From Roseovarius sp. Pro17 (GTDB lineage Bacteria > Pseudomonadota > Alphaproteobacteria > Rhodobacterales > Rhodobacteraceae): 64,000 bases of DNA. The stretch is from NCBI RefSeq assembly GCF_035599575.1, contig NZ_CP141179.1, positions 248,001 to 312,000 on the forward strand, given 5' to 3'. Under the pieces are notes generated by a model. That model saw only the letters and a list, made by a program, of their open reading frames with translations, was not told where the DNA came from and made no database searches. The stretch's first letter is position 1; every line of letters begins with the position of its first letter. The position numbers and the translations under genes were made by a program. This document shows, in pieces, positions 47,330-56,783 of this stretch.

Positions 47330-47959
47330 TCACGCCGTGCCACGTCGCAGCAGCGCCGTTGCCAGCCCCATCGCGATCAGCGCGCCACCGCCCGCGCGGG
47401 TGAGCCACGCGATCACGCCAGGCCGCGCGATGCGCGCGCGCATCCTGTCCGCCAGCAGCGCGTAGACCAGCGCATTTAATGCGGCGAGGCCAACGAACGT
47501 GCCAATCAGGATGGCGAATTGCGGGGTGAGGGCGGCGTCCAGCACCACGAATTGCGGCACGAAGGCGATAAAGAAGACGATGGATTTCGGGTTTAGCGCC
47601 GTCACTGCCGCCGCGTGCCAGAACACGCCGCGCCCGGTCACCTGCGCGCCGTCAGGAAGGGTCAGACCTGCGCTTGGCGCACTGCGGATCAGCTTGACCC
47701 CCAGCCAGATCAGATAGGCCGCGCCGATCCATTTCAATGCCGTGAACAGCGTGGCCGACGCCAGCACCAGCGCGCCAAGACCCATCAGAGACGCCGTCAT
47801 CGCCACCAGATCCCCGAGCGCAACACCGCCCGCCGAGGCCAGCGCGACGCCGCGCCCCTTGCTGAGCGCATAGCTCAGCACCAGCAGAACGGTCGGGCCG
47901 GGGATCAGCACCAGCGCGGTCGAGGCGGCGACGAATGCCAGCCAGAGGTCGAATGACAT
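47330..47959 (-). CDS. LysE/RhtB family amino-acid exporter
   Basis: A 209-residue inner-membrane exporter with six hydrophobic segments: [30 protein letters not shown] in pieces at the N-terminus, [14 protein letters not shown], and a conserved [25 protein letters not shown]. It sits between mtnP and apt, which raises the possibility of an exported purine- or methionine-related solute, but the family usually exports amino acids. Confidence 0.88.
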   Translation of the reverse strand: MSFDLWLAFVAASTALVLIPGPTVLLVLSYALSKGRGVALASAGGVALGDLVAMTASLMGLGALVLASATLFTALKWIGAAYLIWLGVKLIRSAPSAGLTLPDGAQVTGRGVFWHAAAVTALNPKSIVFFIAFVPQFVVLDAALTPQFAILIGTFVGLAALNALVYALLADRMRARIARPGVIAWLTRAGGGALIAMGLATALLRRGTA

Positions 47960-47989
47960 AGAATAGAGTCCTTGTTGGTTTTGCGCGGG

Positions 47990-48877
47990 TCAGTCCGCGG
48001 CTCTATTCAGCACGCGTCCGGCCACTGCGTCCAGCGTTTGTGTAACTGCTGGGTCGCGCGCGTCCGGCGAGGTCAGAATGGCATATTCCAGCGCACGATC
48101 GCAGCCTTGCGGGCAGGGGGCGGGCGGGCCGCTCAGGTGATCCGGCAACGCGCGCAGCATATCCTTGGCGCGCGCGGCATTGCCGGTCAACGTGGCAATG
48201 ATCGCTGTCACGTCGACCTCGCCGTGATCGGGGTGCCAGCTGTCGAAATCGGTGATCATGGCGATCGAGGCGTAGCACATCTCGGCCTCGCGGGCGAGCT
48301 TGGCCTCGGGCATCCCGGTCATGCCGATCACGTCGCAACCCCATACCTCGCGGTAGAGTTTGCTTTCGGCCAGCGTGGAAAATTGCGGACCCTCCATGGC
48401 GAGGTATGTGCCGCCTCTATGAACACGGGCGCCCGCAGCCTCGGCCGCATCCGCGCAGGCGGCGCCAAGGCGCGCGCAGATAGGATGCGCCACACTGACA
48501 TGTGCGACACAGCCGGGGCCAAAGAACGACTTCTCGCGCTGGAACGTCCGGTCGACATATTGATCGAGAATCACGAAGTCCCCCGGCGCCATATCCTCGC
48601 GGAACGACCCACAGGCAGAGACACTGACGACATCGGTAACGCCGAGCCGCTTTAGCGCGTCGATGTTGGCGCGGTAGGGCACCGAAGACGGCGTATGCAC
48701 GTGTCCGCGCCCGTGCCGGGGCAGGAACGCCATTGGCGTCCCGTTCAGGGTGCCGGTCAAGATCCGGTCCGAGGGCGCGCCGAAGGGACTGTCGACCGCG
48801 CGCCATTCAGCGCCCTCCAACCCCTCCATGTCGTAAACGCCCGAGCCGCCGATCACACCGATCATTCTGCTGTCCAT
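47990..48877 (-). CDS. mtnP: S-methyl-5'-thioadenosine phosphorylase
   Basis: Splits methylthioadenosine with phosphate to adenine and methylthioribose-1-phosphate. 295 residues of the trimeric PNP/MTAP family: GVIGGSGVYDMEGLEG, FLPRHGRGHVHTPSSVPYRANI, YLAMEGPQFSTLAES, and VIGMTGMPEAKLAREAEMCYA. ATG 48877 (MDSRMIGV) follows AAGGGGATC; a longer in-frame extension to 49078 is unlike the family. Likely first gene of an operon with the LysE exporter and apt. Confidence 0.95.
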   Translation of the reverse strand: MDSRMIGVIGGSGVYDMEGLEGAEWRAVDSPFGAPSDRILTGTLNGTPMAFLPRHGRGHVHTPSSVPYRANIDALKRLGVTDVVSVSACGSFREDMAPGDFVILDQYVDRTFQREKSFFGPGCVAHVSVAHPICARLGAACADAAEAAGARVHRGGTYLAMEGPQFSTLAESKLYREVWGCDVIGMTGMPEAKLAREAEMCYASIAMITDFDSWHPDHGEVDVTAIIATLTGNAARAKDMLRALPDHLSGPPAPCPQGCDRALEYAILTSPDARDPAVTQTLDAVAGRVLNRAAD

Positions 48878-48980
48878 TCGATCCCCTTCACCTTTGCCTG
48901 CGCCGGTTTTAGGCGGCTCAGCTTCGGATGAAAAGCAGCCGGGCGACCGGACGGCCCGAGAAAATTTGCAAACTTTCTCG

Positions 48981-49026
48981 TTTGGCGCTTTGGATTTAAG
49001 GGTTTCGCAACAGATTAAGTGCCAAA
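48981..49026. other. Inverted repeat between mtnP and sulP genes
   Basis: TTTGGCGCTT at 48981-48990 faces AAGTGCCAAA at 49017-49026, with 26 bases between and one G-T-type difference. It lies in the divergent promoter region and could be an operator or an RNA stem; no riboswitch class was recognised. Confidence 0.35.
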
Positions 49027-49104
49027 TCAAGTGTAGCCAAGAGGGCGGAGGGCAGTTAAAGGGGCCATTCCCTCGCACAAACGAATGATGACAGGACGCA
49101 CATT

Positions 49105-50766
49105 TTGAGAACCTCGCTGGCCGCCTTTGCCAAGACCATCACGATGCCCGATCTGCGCGTCATGCAGGACGAAACGTTCAGCGTCGCGCGGGTGCGGATC
49201 GAGCTGTTGGCGGGTCTGACGGTCGCGCTGGCGCTGGTGCCCGAGGCGGTCGCATTTGCCTTTGTCGCGGGTGTGCATCCGCTGGTCGGGCTCTATGCCG
49301 CGTTCCTCGTCGGCCTCGTCACGGCTGTGATTGGCGGGCGGCCCGGCATGATATCGGGCGCGACGGGCGCGCTGGCGGTGGTCATGGTGGCGCTGGTGGC
49401 GCAGCACGGGGTCGAATACCTTTTTGCGACTGTGGTGCTGATGGGCGTCCTTCAGTTGATCGCAGGTGCGCTGAAATGGGGCAAGTTCATCCGCCTCGTG
49501 CCGCATCCCGTCATGCTCGGCTTCGTCAATGGCCTCGCCATCGTGATCTTTCTCGCGCAGATGAGTCAGTTCAAGGTGCCGGGAACGATGGTGGATACCG
49601 GCCACGGCGTCGGCGGCGGCGTGTGGCTGAGCGGTCAGCCCCTGCTGATCATGCTGGGCCTCGTCGGACTGACCATGCTGATCATCTGGGTGATGCCGCG
49701 TATCACGCGCGTCATTCCTGCACCGCTGGCGGGCATCGGTGTGGTTGCGGCGCTGGTTATCGGATTTGGTCTTGATGTGCCGCGCGTCGGCGATCTGTCG
49801 TCGATCAAGGGCAGCTTTCCCAGCTTTCACAATCCCTTTGGCGAAGGCATCGGGCTTTATGGCACTCCGCTTGCGCCGTTCAACCTTCAGACACTTGAGA
49901 TTATTCTGCCCTATGCCATCATCCTCGCGGCGATCGGCCTGATCGAAAGCCTGCTGACGCTGAACCTGGTGGGCGAAATGGTGGGGCGCAGAGGCGGTGC
50001 CAGCCAGGAATGTATTGCCCAAGGTCTGGCGAACACGCTGACCGGGTTTTTCGGCGGTATGGGCGGCTGCGCGATGATCGGTCAGTCGATGATCAACGTC
50101 AAATCGGGCGGGCGCACGCGTATCGCCGGAATCGCGGCGGCGCTGTTTCTGTTGATCTTTATCCTCTTCGCCGCGCCGCTGATCGAGCAGATTCCGCTCG
50201 CGGCCCTTGTTGGCGTGATGTTCATGGTGGTGATCGGTACGTTCGCGTGGAATTCATTGACCATCCTGCGCAAGGTACCGCTGACCGACGCGATGGTGAT
50301 CGTGCTGGTGACGGCGGTGACGGTGAAATACGACCTCGCCATCGCGGTGGTCGTCGGTGTCATCGTCTCGGCGCTGGCTTATTCATGGAACAATGCGAAA
50401 CGCATCCACGCCACGACCAAGATCGACGAGAGCGGAGCGCGCGTTTACAGCATCGAGGGGCCGCTCTTCTTCGGCTCTGCCGAGGGGTTCGGCGAGATTT
50501 TTGATGTGGAGGGTGACCCCGACACCGTGATCGTGGATTTCGATCAGAGCAGGGTGGTGGATCAGTCCGCGCTACAGGCGATCGAGACGTTGGCGGGCAA
50601 ATATCAGGTGGCTGGCAAGGCCCTTCAGCTGCGCCATCTCAGCCGCGATTGCCATCGCCTGCTGACCAAGGCAGGGCACCTGATGATCGACAGCGACGAC
50701 GATCCCGAGTATCAGATCGCGGTGGATTACGGCGTGCGCACCGGCGTTCTGGGGGCCGGGCATTGA
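49105..50766 (+). CDS. SulP family anion transporter with STAS domain
   Basis: An SLC26/SulP carrier of sulfate, bicarbonate or another anion, 553 residues. About 12-14 membrane segments (about 30-420; LTVALALVPEAVAFAFVAG, ATGALAVVMVALV) and a C-terminal STAS domain (about 435-545; GPLFFGSAEGFGEIF, VIVDFDQSRVVDQSALQAIETL). The start is TTG 49105 with AGGA upstream; ATG 49144 is an alternative. Substrate not readable. Confidence 0.9.
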   Translation: MRTSLAAFAKTITMPDLRVMQDETFSVARVRIELLAGLTVALALVPEAVAFAFVAGVHPLVGLYAAFLVGLVTAVIGGRPGMISGATGALAVVMVALVAQHGVEYLFATVVLMGVLQLIAGALKWGKFIRLVPHPVMLGFVNGLAIVIFLAQMSQFKVPGTMVDTGHGVGGGVWLSGQPLLIMLGLVGLTMLIIWVMPRITRVIPAPLAGIGVVAALVIGFGLDVPRVGDLSSIKGSFPSFHNPFGEGIGLYGTPLAPFNLQTLEIILPYAIILAAIGLIESLLTLNLVGEMVGRRGGASQECIAQGLANTLTGFFGGMGGCAMIGQSMINVKSGGRTRIAGIAAALFLLIFILFAAPLIEQIPLAALVGVMFMVVIGTFAWNSLTILRKVPLTDAMVIVLVTAVTVKYDLAIAVVVGVIVSALAYSWNNAKRIHATTKIDESGARVYSIEGPLFFGSAEGFGEIFDVEGDPDTVIVDFDQSRVVDQSALQAIETLAGKYQVAGKALQLRHLSRDCHRLLTKAGHLMIDSDDDPEYQIAVDYGVRTGVLGAGH

Positions 50767-50808
50767 CGCGGGCTGCGTCGCTTGGATGATGAGGACACGT
50801 GAGATCTG

Positions 50809-51714
50809 ATGGATTTCGATCTGAATGAGGCGGCTAACATCGCCACCTCGCGCCTTGACAGTTATCTAGGGGCGCTCGTGGCGTCGACGCCAAAGATACT
50901 GATCGCAATTCTGATTATTTTGCTGACCTGCGCCGCTGTTCGTTTGACGGGATTTGTCGAGGGCCGCGTCGCGGCGCGACTGCGGTTGCGTCAGAACCTT
51001 GTCGACGTGTTGCTGATGATGACGCGTGTACTGTTGTGGCTGGGTGGTATCCTCATCGCGCTGACGGTCATCTTTCCTACCATCACGCCGGGCAAGGCGC
51101 TGACGACCCTTGGCCTTGGCTCCATCGCCATCGGGTTTGCCTTCAAGGATACGTTCGAGAATTTTCTTGCCGGTATCCTGATACTGCTGCGCGAGCCCTT
51201 TGCGATAGGCGACTACGTCGAATGCGAGAGTGTCGAGGGCCGGATCGAGGCGATCACCATCCGCGACACGCGCATCCGGCAAACCGACGGCCAACTGGTC
51301 GTCATGCCCAATCACGCGCTGTTTCAAAATCCCGTCACCGTGCGCACGGACAAGGATTTGCGCCGCACCACCATCATCTGCGGCGTTGCGCGCAGCGAGG
51401 ATGTGGATCGCGCCCGCGATGTGATTCGCACGGCGGTCGAGGCGCTGGATACCGTCCGTTCGGATATCAAGGATGTTCAGATTTTCGCCCAGAGCTTTGG
51501 GGATGCGTCCATCGATTTCGAGGTGACGTGGTGGACCGGCTCCAGCCCGCTTGATATCCGCAGGTCACGCGATCAGGTCGTCGCAGCGGTCAAGCGGGCG
51601 CTGGACGAGGCGGAGATTGAAATTCCCTATCCGTACCGTGTGCTGACCTTCAAAGGCGGGGTGCCGATCGAAATGGTTCAGCCCACCGGCAAAGAGGCGG
51701 GCGACCAAGACTGA
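50809..51714 (+). CDS. MscS family small-conductance mechanosensitive channel
   Basis: 301 residues: TM1 (about 28-48), TM2 (about 70-88), a pore helix TM3 with ALTTLGLGSIAIGFAFKDTFENFLAGI, and the beta-domain with VMPNHALFQNPVTVRT followed by an alpha-beta domain. It releases solutes under hypo-osmotic shock. ATG 50809. Ends shortly before a hairpin at 51802-51834. Confidence 0.93.
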   Translation: MDFDLNEAANIATSRLDSYLGALVASTPKILIAILIILLTCAAVRLTGFVEGRVAARLRLRQNLVDVLLMMTRVLLWLGGILIALTVIFPTITPGKALTTLGLGSIAIGFAFKDTFENFLAGILILLREPFAIGDYVECESVEGRIEAITIRDTRIRQTDGQLVVMPNHALFQNPVTVRTDKDLRRTTIICGVARSEDVDRARDVIRTAVEALDTVRSDIKDVQIFAQSFGDASIDFEVTWWTGSSPLDIRRSRDQVVAAVKRALDEAEIEIPYPYRVLTFKGGVPIEMVQPTGKEAGDQD

Positions 51715-51801
51715 CCCCCGCATATTCGGTCGCAATTGTGCCGTGCCGGGCACCATGCTAAAGCGTTTTGCCTTAACTCTGGATCAGGAATTTCGGCAAG
51801 A

Positions 51802-51834
51802 CGCGCGACGCTCAAATGTCTCGAGCGTCACGCG
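51802..51834. other. Hairpin enclosing an upstream ATG of the GNAT gene
   Basis: A 12-bp stem with one mismatch (51802-51813 with 51823-51834) and 9-base loop AAATGTCTC holding the ATG at 51816-51818. It could end the MscS transcript (no T-run) or mask that ATG, which supports the GTG at 51855 as the real start. Confidence 0.5.
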
Positions 51835-51854
51835 AAATTTCGAGAGGCGGCGCG

Positions 51855-52340
51855 GTGCTGGAACTGAGGCCTGAAACGGAAGACGACTGGTGGGAGGTCG
51901 AGGCGCTGCTGGACCTGTGCTTTGCGCCGGGCCGCGAGGCGTTGTCGTCTTACCGTCTGCGCGATGGATTGCCGCCTGTTCCCGGCCTCAGCTCGGTTGC
52001 GCGGGACGAAACTGGCATTCTGGCGGGGGCCATCCGGTATTGGCCTGTGCAAGTGGGCTCGGTCACCGCGCTGCTGCTGGGGCCGATCGCGGTGCATCCG
52101 ACGCATCAGGGCGAGGGGCTAGGCGCTTACCTCATGCGCAGTTCGCTGGCCGTGGCACGAACTGGCGGCTGGGACCGGGTCATGCTGGTGGGGGACGCGC
52201 CCTATTACGGCCGCTTCGGATTTCAGCGCCTCGCCGAAGTCGAGATGCCGCCGCCGACGAACCCCGACCGGGTGTTAGGCTTGGATCTGATGCCGGGCGC
52301 ATGGCGCGGAATTGCTGGTAAAGTGACGCGGGGCGCTTGA
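51855..52340 (+). CDS. GNAT family N-acetyltransferase
   Basis: A 161-residue acetyl-CoA-dependent transferase: LELRPETEDDWWEVEALLD, LLLGPIAVHPTHQGEGLGAYLM with the CoA pyrophosphate loop (Q/RxxGxG/A) as HQGEGLGA, and FYGRFGFQ-like YYGRFGFQRL. I prefer GTG 51855, which has GAGAGG 8 bases before it, to ATG 51816 that lies inside a hairpin loop. The acyl acceptor is unknown. Confidence 0.85.
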   Translation: MLELRPETEDDWWEVEALLDLCFAPGREALSSYRLRDGLPPVPGLSSVARDETGILAGAIRYWPVQVGSVTALLLGPIAVHPTHQGEGLGAYLMRSSLAVARTGGWDRVMLVGDAPYYGRFGFQRLAEVEMPPPTNPDRVLGLDLMPGAWRGIAGKVTRGA

Positions 52341-52371
52341 AACCCGGTCGCGATGCGCCGATTTATAACCC

Positions 52372-53142
52372 ATGATGGATCTTCTTGACCCCCCGATAGA
52401 CAAGGCCGCCGTTGCCGCACGGCTTGATGCGCTGGTGCGCCGACATGCGCGCGCGGGCAATCTGGGCATACAGGTGCTGAACGTGGTCGGCGGGCGCGCC
52501 GAGGCGCTGCTGGACCGGCTGCCGGAGGGCGTGCGGGGCCGCCTTGAGGGTGGCACGGGTCAAGCGCTGGAAGTAGCGATGGGCGCGGCCAACCGCTCGC
52601 GCGGGATGGTGGGAACACAGCCAGGATGGCTGAACCGGGCGCTTACAACGGCGATGGGCGCGGCGGGGGGTTTTGGCGGATTGCCAAGTGCGCTGGCCGA
52701 ATTACCCATCACCACGACGATCCTTTTGCGTGCCATTCAGGATGTTGCGGGTGAATATGGCTTTGATCCCACCGAAGAAGGTGTGCGCTTTGACTGCGTG
52801 CAGGTCTTTGCCGCCGCTGGCCCGCTGGATCATGACGACGGTGCCGATCTGGCATTTCTGACGACACGCGTGGCGGTGACCGGCAAGGCGATGCAGGCGT
52901 TGATCGCGCGCGTTGCGCCGCGTCTCAGCGTTGTACTGGGGCAAAAATTGGCGGCACAGACGATCCCGGTGCTGGGCGCGGCGGCTGGGGCGGCGACGAA
53001 CTACGCCTTTACCAGCTACTACCAGCAAATGGCGCATGTTCATTTCGGTCTGCGCCAACTCGCCATTGAGGCGGACATGAGCCACGCAGAGGTGCTGGAG
53101 GCGTTCCGAGCACGTGTCGAGACGCCGGTGAAACGGGGCTGA
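52372..53142 (+). CDS. EcsC family protein
   Basis: 256 residues of the EcsC family, whose role is poorly known. Conserved NRALTTAMGAAGGFGGLPSALAELPITTT in pieces, ILLRAIQDVAGEYGFDP, and C-terminal amphipathic FGLRQLAIEADMSH. Weakly hydrophobic helices suggest membrane association. It starts 31 bases after the GNAT gene and is convergent with ptsP. Confidence 0.87.
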   Translation: MMDLLDPPIDKAAVAARLDALVRRHARAGNLGIQVLNVVGGRAEALLDRLPEGVRGRLEGGTGQALEVAMGAANRSRGMVGTQPGWLNRALTTAMGAAGGFGGLPSALAELPITTTILLRAIQDVAGEYGFDPTEEGVRFDCVQVFAAAGPLDHDDGADLAFLTTRVAVTGKAMQALIARVAPRLSVVLGQKLAAQTIPVLGAAAGAATNYAFTSYYQQMAHVHFGLRQLAIEADMSHAEVLEAFRARVETPVKRG

Positions 53143-53155
53143 AACCGCGCGCGCC

Positions 53156-55399
53156 TTATAGTTTTTCGCGAAGATACTCCATGACAGCGGGGCGCACCGA
53201 TTGGTCGCCGCGCCGCCCGGCGTCGTCTATGACGGCGCGCAGTTCGTTCAGATCGGTGCGGCGCAGGATCGACTTGACGGGGCCGATGGAGGCGGGGCGC
53301 ATCGACAGCGCGCGCAAACCGATGGCGGCGAGGCACGCGGCCTCGACGGGCCGACCCGCGTCCTCGCCGCAGAAACTGAGAGGAGTGTTCGTGGCGATGC
53401 ACCGCTCGACGATGCCCTGCAGGAAGGTAAGAAAGCTGACGTTCAGCGTGTCATAGCGGCGGCGCACGCGCTCGTTCTCGCGGTCGGCGGCGAAAAAGAA
53501 CTGTTTCAGATCGTTGCCGCCGATCGAGAGGAAATCGACGTCACGGTAGAACTGATCGGGCGCGTAGGCCAGACTGGGCGTTTCCAGCATCGCGCCCAGC
53601 TTTAGCGTTTCGGGCAGGGGGTGGCCAAGGATGCGCTCGCGCTCCAGCGCCTTGTCCAGTTCGGCGCGGCCTGCGTCGAACTCTTCGCGTTGGGCGACGA
53701 AGGGGAACATGATCGTCAGGGGGCGGCCCTTGGCGCCGCGGATCAGTGCCTGCAGTTGCATCCGCATCACGCCGGGTTTGTCGAGGCCGACACGGATCGC
53801 GCGCCAGCCCATCGCCGGGTTCGGCTCATCCGTTGGCTTCATATAGGGCAACACTTTGTCCGAGCCGATGTCGAGCGTTCGGAACACTATGGTGCGCCCC
53901 TTGGCGGCGTCTATGACACGGCTGTAAAGCTCGCTCAGCTCGGCGCGTTTGGGCATTTTCGAGCGGATGAGGAATTGCAACTCTGTGCGGAACAGCCCGA
54001 CGCCGTCGGCACCCGAGCCCTCGAGGCTCGGCAGATCGGCCATCAGACCCGCGTTCATTGTCAGCGACAGGGTGCGCCCGCAGAGCGTGGTCGCGGGTTT
54101 GTCGCGGATCGAGGCGTAGCGCTCCTGTGCCTTGGCCTGCATCGCCATCTTGTCGCGAAAGGCGGCGTAGACGTTGTCGTCTGGGCGCAGATGGGCGATG
54201 CCCTGATCGCCATCGACGAGGATCGGGTCGCCATTTAGTGCTTCGGTCGTGATGTTCTTGGCGTGGATGACCAGCGGGATCGCCAGCGCGCGGGCGACGA
54301 TGGTTGCGTGGCTACCGACGGCACCTTCCTCCAGCACGATGCCTTTCAGGCTGCGGCCATAGTCCAGCAACTCGGCGGGGCCGATATTGCGCGCGATCAG
54401 AATGGGATCGGGCGGCATCTCGGCGCCGGTTTCAGTGCATTGCCCGGTCAGGATACGCAGCATGCGATTGCTGAGATCATCCAGATCATGGAGTCGGTCG
54501 CGCAGATAGGCGTCGGCCACCTGACCCAGACGCGCGCGGGCGGTCGATTGTTCCTTTTCCACCGCTGCCTCGGCCGAAAGACCGCGGTTAATGTCCTGCT
54601 CCATCCGCCGCATCCAGCCTTTGGAGTTGGCGAACATCCGGTAGGCTTCGAGCACCTCCAGCTGTTCCTTGTCGCCAAAGCGCGCGCTGCTGAGCATCCG
54701 GTCAACGCCGACGCGCAGCTCTTCGACAGCCTCGTTGAGGCGCTCCAATTCGCGCACGGGATCTTCGCCAATGAGGTTCGTGACGATGACGCGCGGCTCG
54801 TGCAGCCAGACATGCCCGCGCGCGGCGCCTTCCTGAGCGGTCGTGCCGCGAAACAGCACAGCGTGCTGATGGCGCGCGGCCATGGCCGCCCCTTCGCCGA
54901 TGAATGCGCCCAGCTCGGCCATTTCGGCTAGGACCATGGCGACGACCTCGACCGCGTAAACCTCTTCTTCGGAGAAACTGCGGGAGTCCTTGGACTGCAC
55001 CACCAATACGCCCAGCTTTTCGCCAAGTCGCTGGATCGGCACACCCATAAAGGACGAATATCCCTCTTCGCCGGTGCCGGGCATGAAGCGAAAGCCACGC
55101 GTGCCCGGCGCATCGTCGGTGTTGATGACCTCGCCAGTGCGCGCAACGCGACCCACCAGACCCTCGCCCAGCTTCATGCGGGTTTCATGCACGGCGGACG
55201 GATTCAGGCCCTCAGTGGCGCAAAGCTCAAGCGTTTCTTCGTCGCGAAAAAGGTAGATCGAGCAAACCTCGATGCGCATTTCCTCGGCGATAAGGTGCGT
55301 AATCTGATCCAGGCGCGCCTGACCTGCGGCGTCCTCGGCCATGACGGCACGAAGGCGCCCCAGCATCTGGCGGCTATCGGTCTGGAAATCGTCGCTCAT
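53156..55399 (-). CDS. ptsP: PTS-Ntr enzyme I (GAF-domain phosphotransferase)
   Basis: Transfers phosphate from PEP to NPr/HPr in the nitrogen-related phosphotransferase system. 747 residues: N-terminal GAF domain (about 10-170, YLFRDEETLELCATEGLN), PEP-utilising N domain, the phospho-His in AVGSHATIVARALAIP (about 368), and the PEP-binding TIM barrel (GVGLFRTELQFLI, TLDIGSDKVLPYM, FLSIGGNDLKQFFF, LSFCGEDAGRP). It follows lysC, a known neighbour pair in alphaproteobacteria. Confidence 0.95.
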   Translation of the reverse strand: MSDDFQTDSRQMLGRLRAVMAEDAAGQARLDQITHLIAEEMRIEVCSIYLFRDEETLELCATEGLNPSAVHETRMKLGEGLVGRVARTGEVINTDDAPGTRGFRFMPGTGEEGYSSFMGVPIQRLGEKLGVLVVQSKDSRSFSEEEVYAVEVVAMVLAEMAELGAFIGEGAAMAARHQHAVLFRGTTAQEGAARGHVWLHEPRVIVTNLIGEDPVRELERLNEAVEELRVGVDRMLSSARFGDKEQLEVLEAYRMFANSKGWMRRMEQDINRGLSAEAAVEKEQSTARARLGQVADAYLRDRLHDLDDLSNRMLRILTGQCTETGAEMPPDPILIARNIGPAELLDYGRSLKGIVLEEGAVGSHATIVARALAIPLVIHAKNITTEALNGDPILVDGDQGIAHLRPDDNVYAAFRDKMAMQAKAQERYASIRDKPATTLCGRTLSLTMNAGLMADLPSLEGSGADGVGLFRTELQFLIRSKMPKRAELSELYSRVIDAAKGRTIVFRTLDIGSDKVLPYMKPTDEPNPAMGWRAIRVGLDKPGVMRMQLQALIRGAKGRPLTIMFPFVAQREEFDAGRAELDKALERERILGHPLPETLKLGAMLETPSLAYAPDQFYRDVDFLSIGGNDLKQFFFAADRENERVRRRYDTLNVSFLTFLQGIVERCIATNTPLSFCGEDAGRPVEAACLAAIGLRALSMRPASIGPVKSILRRTDLNELRAVIDDAGRRGDQSVRPAVMEYLREKL

Positions 55400-55462
55400 A
55401 GGCGTATCGCTTTCGCAACTGTCTGTCGCCGGCAAGGGACTAATTGCGCGATTTTGCGCGCC

Positions 55463-56701
55463 CTAGCCTGCCTTGCCCAAATCAAAGGTATCATGCAGTG
55501 CCTGCACGGCGAGTTCCATGTATTTCCGGTCGATCAGCACGGAAATCTTGATTTCCGAGGTCGCGATAACCTTGATGTTCACGCCCTCGTTGCTGAGCGT
55601 GCGGAACATTTGCGCCGCGACGCCTGACTGGCTGCGCATGCCGATTCCGACCGCCGACACCTTGGCCACGTTCGTATCGGCGACCAGATCGCCATAGTCG
55701 ATCTGTCCCGCTGCGACAGCATCCTTTAATGCCTTCTCCGCGCGTGCCACCTGATCGGTGGGGCAGGAGAAGGTCATGTCGGTGCGCCCTTCTTCGGAGA
55801 TGTTCTGGATGATCATATCGACATTCACGCCTGCGTCGCTGAGCGGGCCGAAAATCGCGGCGGCGATGCCGGGGCGGTCGGCGACCGACAGAAGGGTCAT
55901 CTTGGCCTCGTCGCGGGAATAGGCGATGCCGGTCACAACTTTGGATTCCATGATTTCCTCCTCGGCGCAGACAAGGGTGCCGGCGTCATCTGATTGTTCC
56001 TCAAAGCTGCTGACCACGCGCAGCTTGACGTTATAGCGCATCGCCAGCTCGACCGAGCGGGTTTGCAGCACCTTGGCGCCCAGACTGGCCAGCTCCAGCA
56101 TTTCCTCATAGGCGATGCGGTCCAGCTTGCGCGCGTCCGACGAGATGCGCGGATCGGTGGTATAGACGCCGTCGACATCGGTATAGATATCACAGCGCTC
56201 GGCGCCAAACGCGGCGGCAAAGGCGACGGCGGTAGTGTCCGATCCGCCCCTGCCCAGCGTGGTGATGCGGCCCTCGGGGCTGACGCCCTGAAAGCCGGCG
56301 ACAACAGCGACGCGCATGCCCTCAGCAAATTTAGCCATGATGTTTTCGGGCGGAATATCGTCGATCCGGGCGGCGGAATGGGCGCTGCTGGTGCGCACCG
56401 GCACCTGCCAGCCTTGCCAACTGCGCGCGGGTACTTCCATTTCCTGCAACGTGAGCGCCATGAGGCCGGCTGTCACATTCTCGCCCGAGCTGACGACGGC
56501 GTCGTATTCGCGCGCGTCATAGAGCGGCGATGTTTCACCTACCCAGCCGACCAATTCGTTCGTCTTGCCCGACATGGCGCTGACGATGACGATGACATCA
56601 TACCCCTTGGCCACCTCAACGCCCACACGCTTGGCCGCGCGCCGGATACGGTCGAGGTTGGCGACGGATGTTCCGCCGAATTTCATCACGAGAACGGGCA
56701 T
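55463..56701 (-). CDS. lysC: Aspartate kinase
   Basis: Phosphorylates aspartate, the first step towards Lys, Met and Thr. 412 residues: catalytic MKFGGTSVANLDRIRRAA, TLGRGGSDTTAVAFAAAF, CDIYTDVDGVYTTDPR, then two C-terminal ACT domains (about 265-400) for feedback control (TLLSVADRPGIAAAIFGPL; SAVGIGMRSQSGVAAQMF). Length fits the lysine/threonine-sensitive monofunctional class. Confidence 0.97.
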   Translation of the reverse strand: MPVLVMKFGGTSVANLDRIRRAAKRVGVEVAKGYDVIVIVSAMSGKTNELVGWVGETSPLYDAREYDAVVSSGENVTAGLMALTLQEMEVPARSWQGWQVPVRTSSAHSAARIDDIPPENIMAKFAEGMRVAVVAGFQGVSPEGRITTLGRGGSDTTAVAFAAAFGAERCDIYTDVDGVYTTDPRISSDARKLDRIAYEEMLELASLGAKVLQTRSVELAMRYNVKLRVVSSFEEQSDDAGTLVCAEEEIMESKVVTGIAYSRDEAKMTLLSVADRPGIAAAIFGPLSDAGVNVDMIIQNISEEGRTDMTFSCPTDQVARAEKALKDAVAAGQIDYGDLVADTNVAKVSAVGIGMRSQSGVAAQMFRTLSNEGVNIKVIATSEIKISVLIDRKYMELAVQALHDTFDLGKAG

Positions 56702-56783
56702 TGCTAGCGTCCCTTGCGGCAAGTTCGCAGGCGGTTTACGCGGGGGCGGGGTTGAGGGCAAGAGCGGCGCGCGCCCTATGGGA

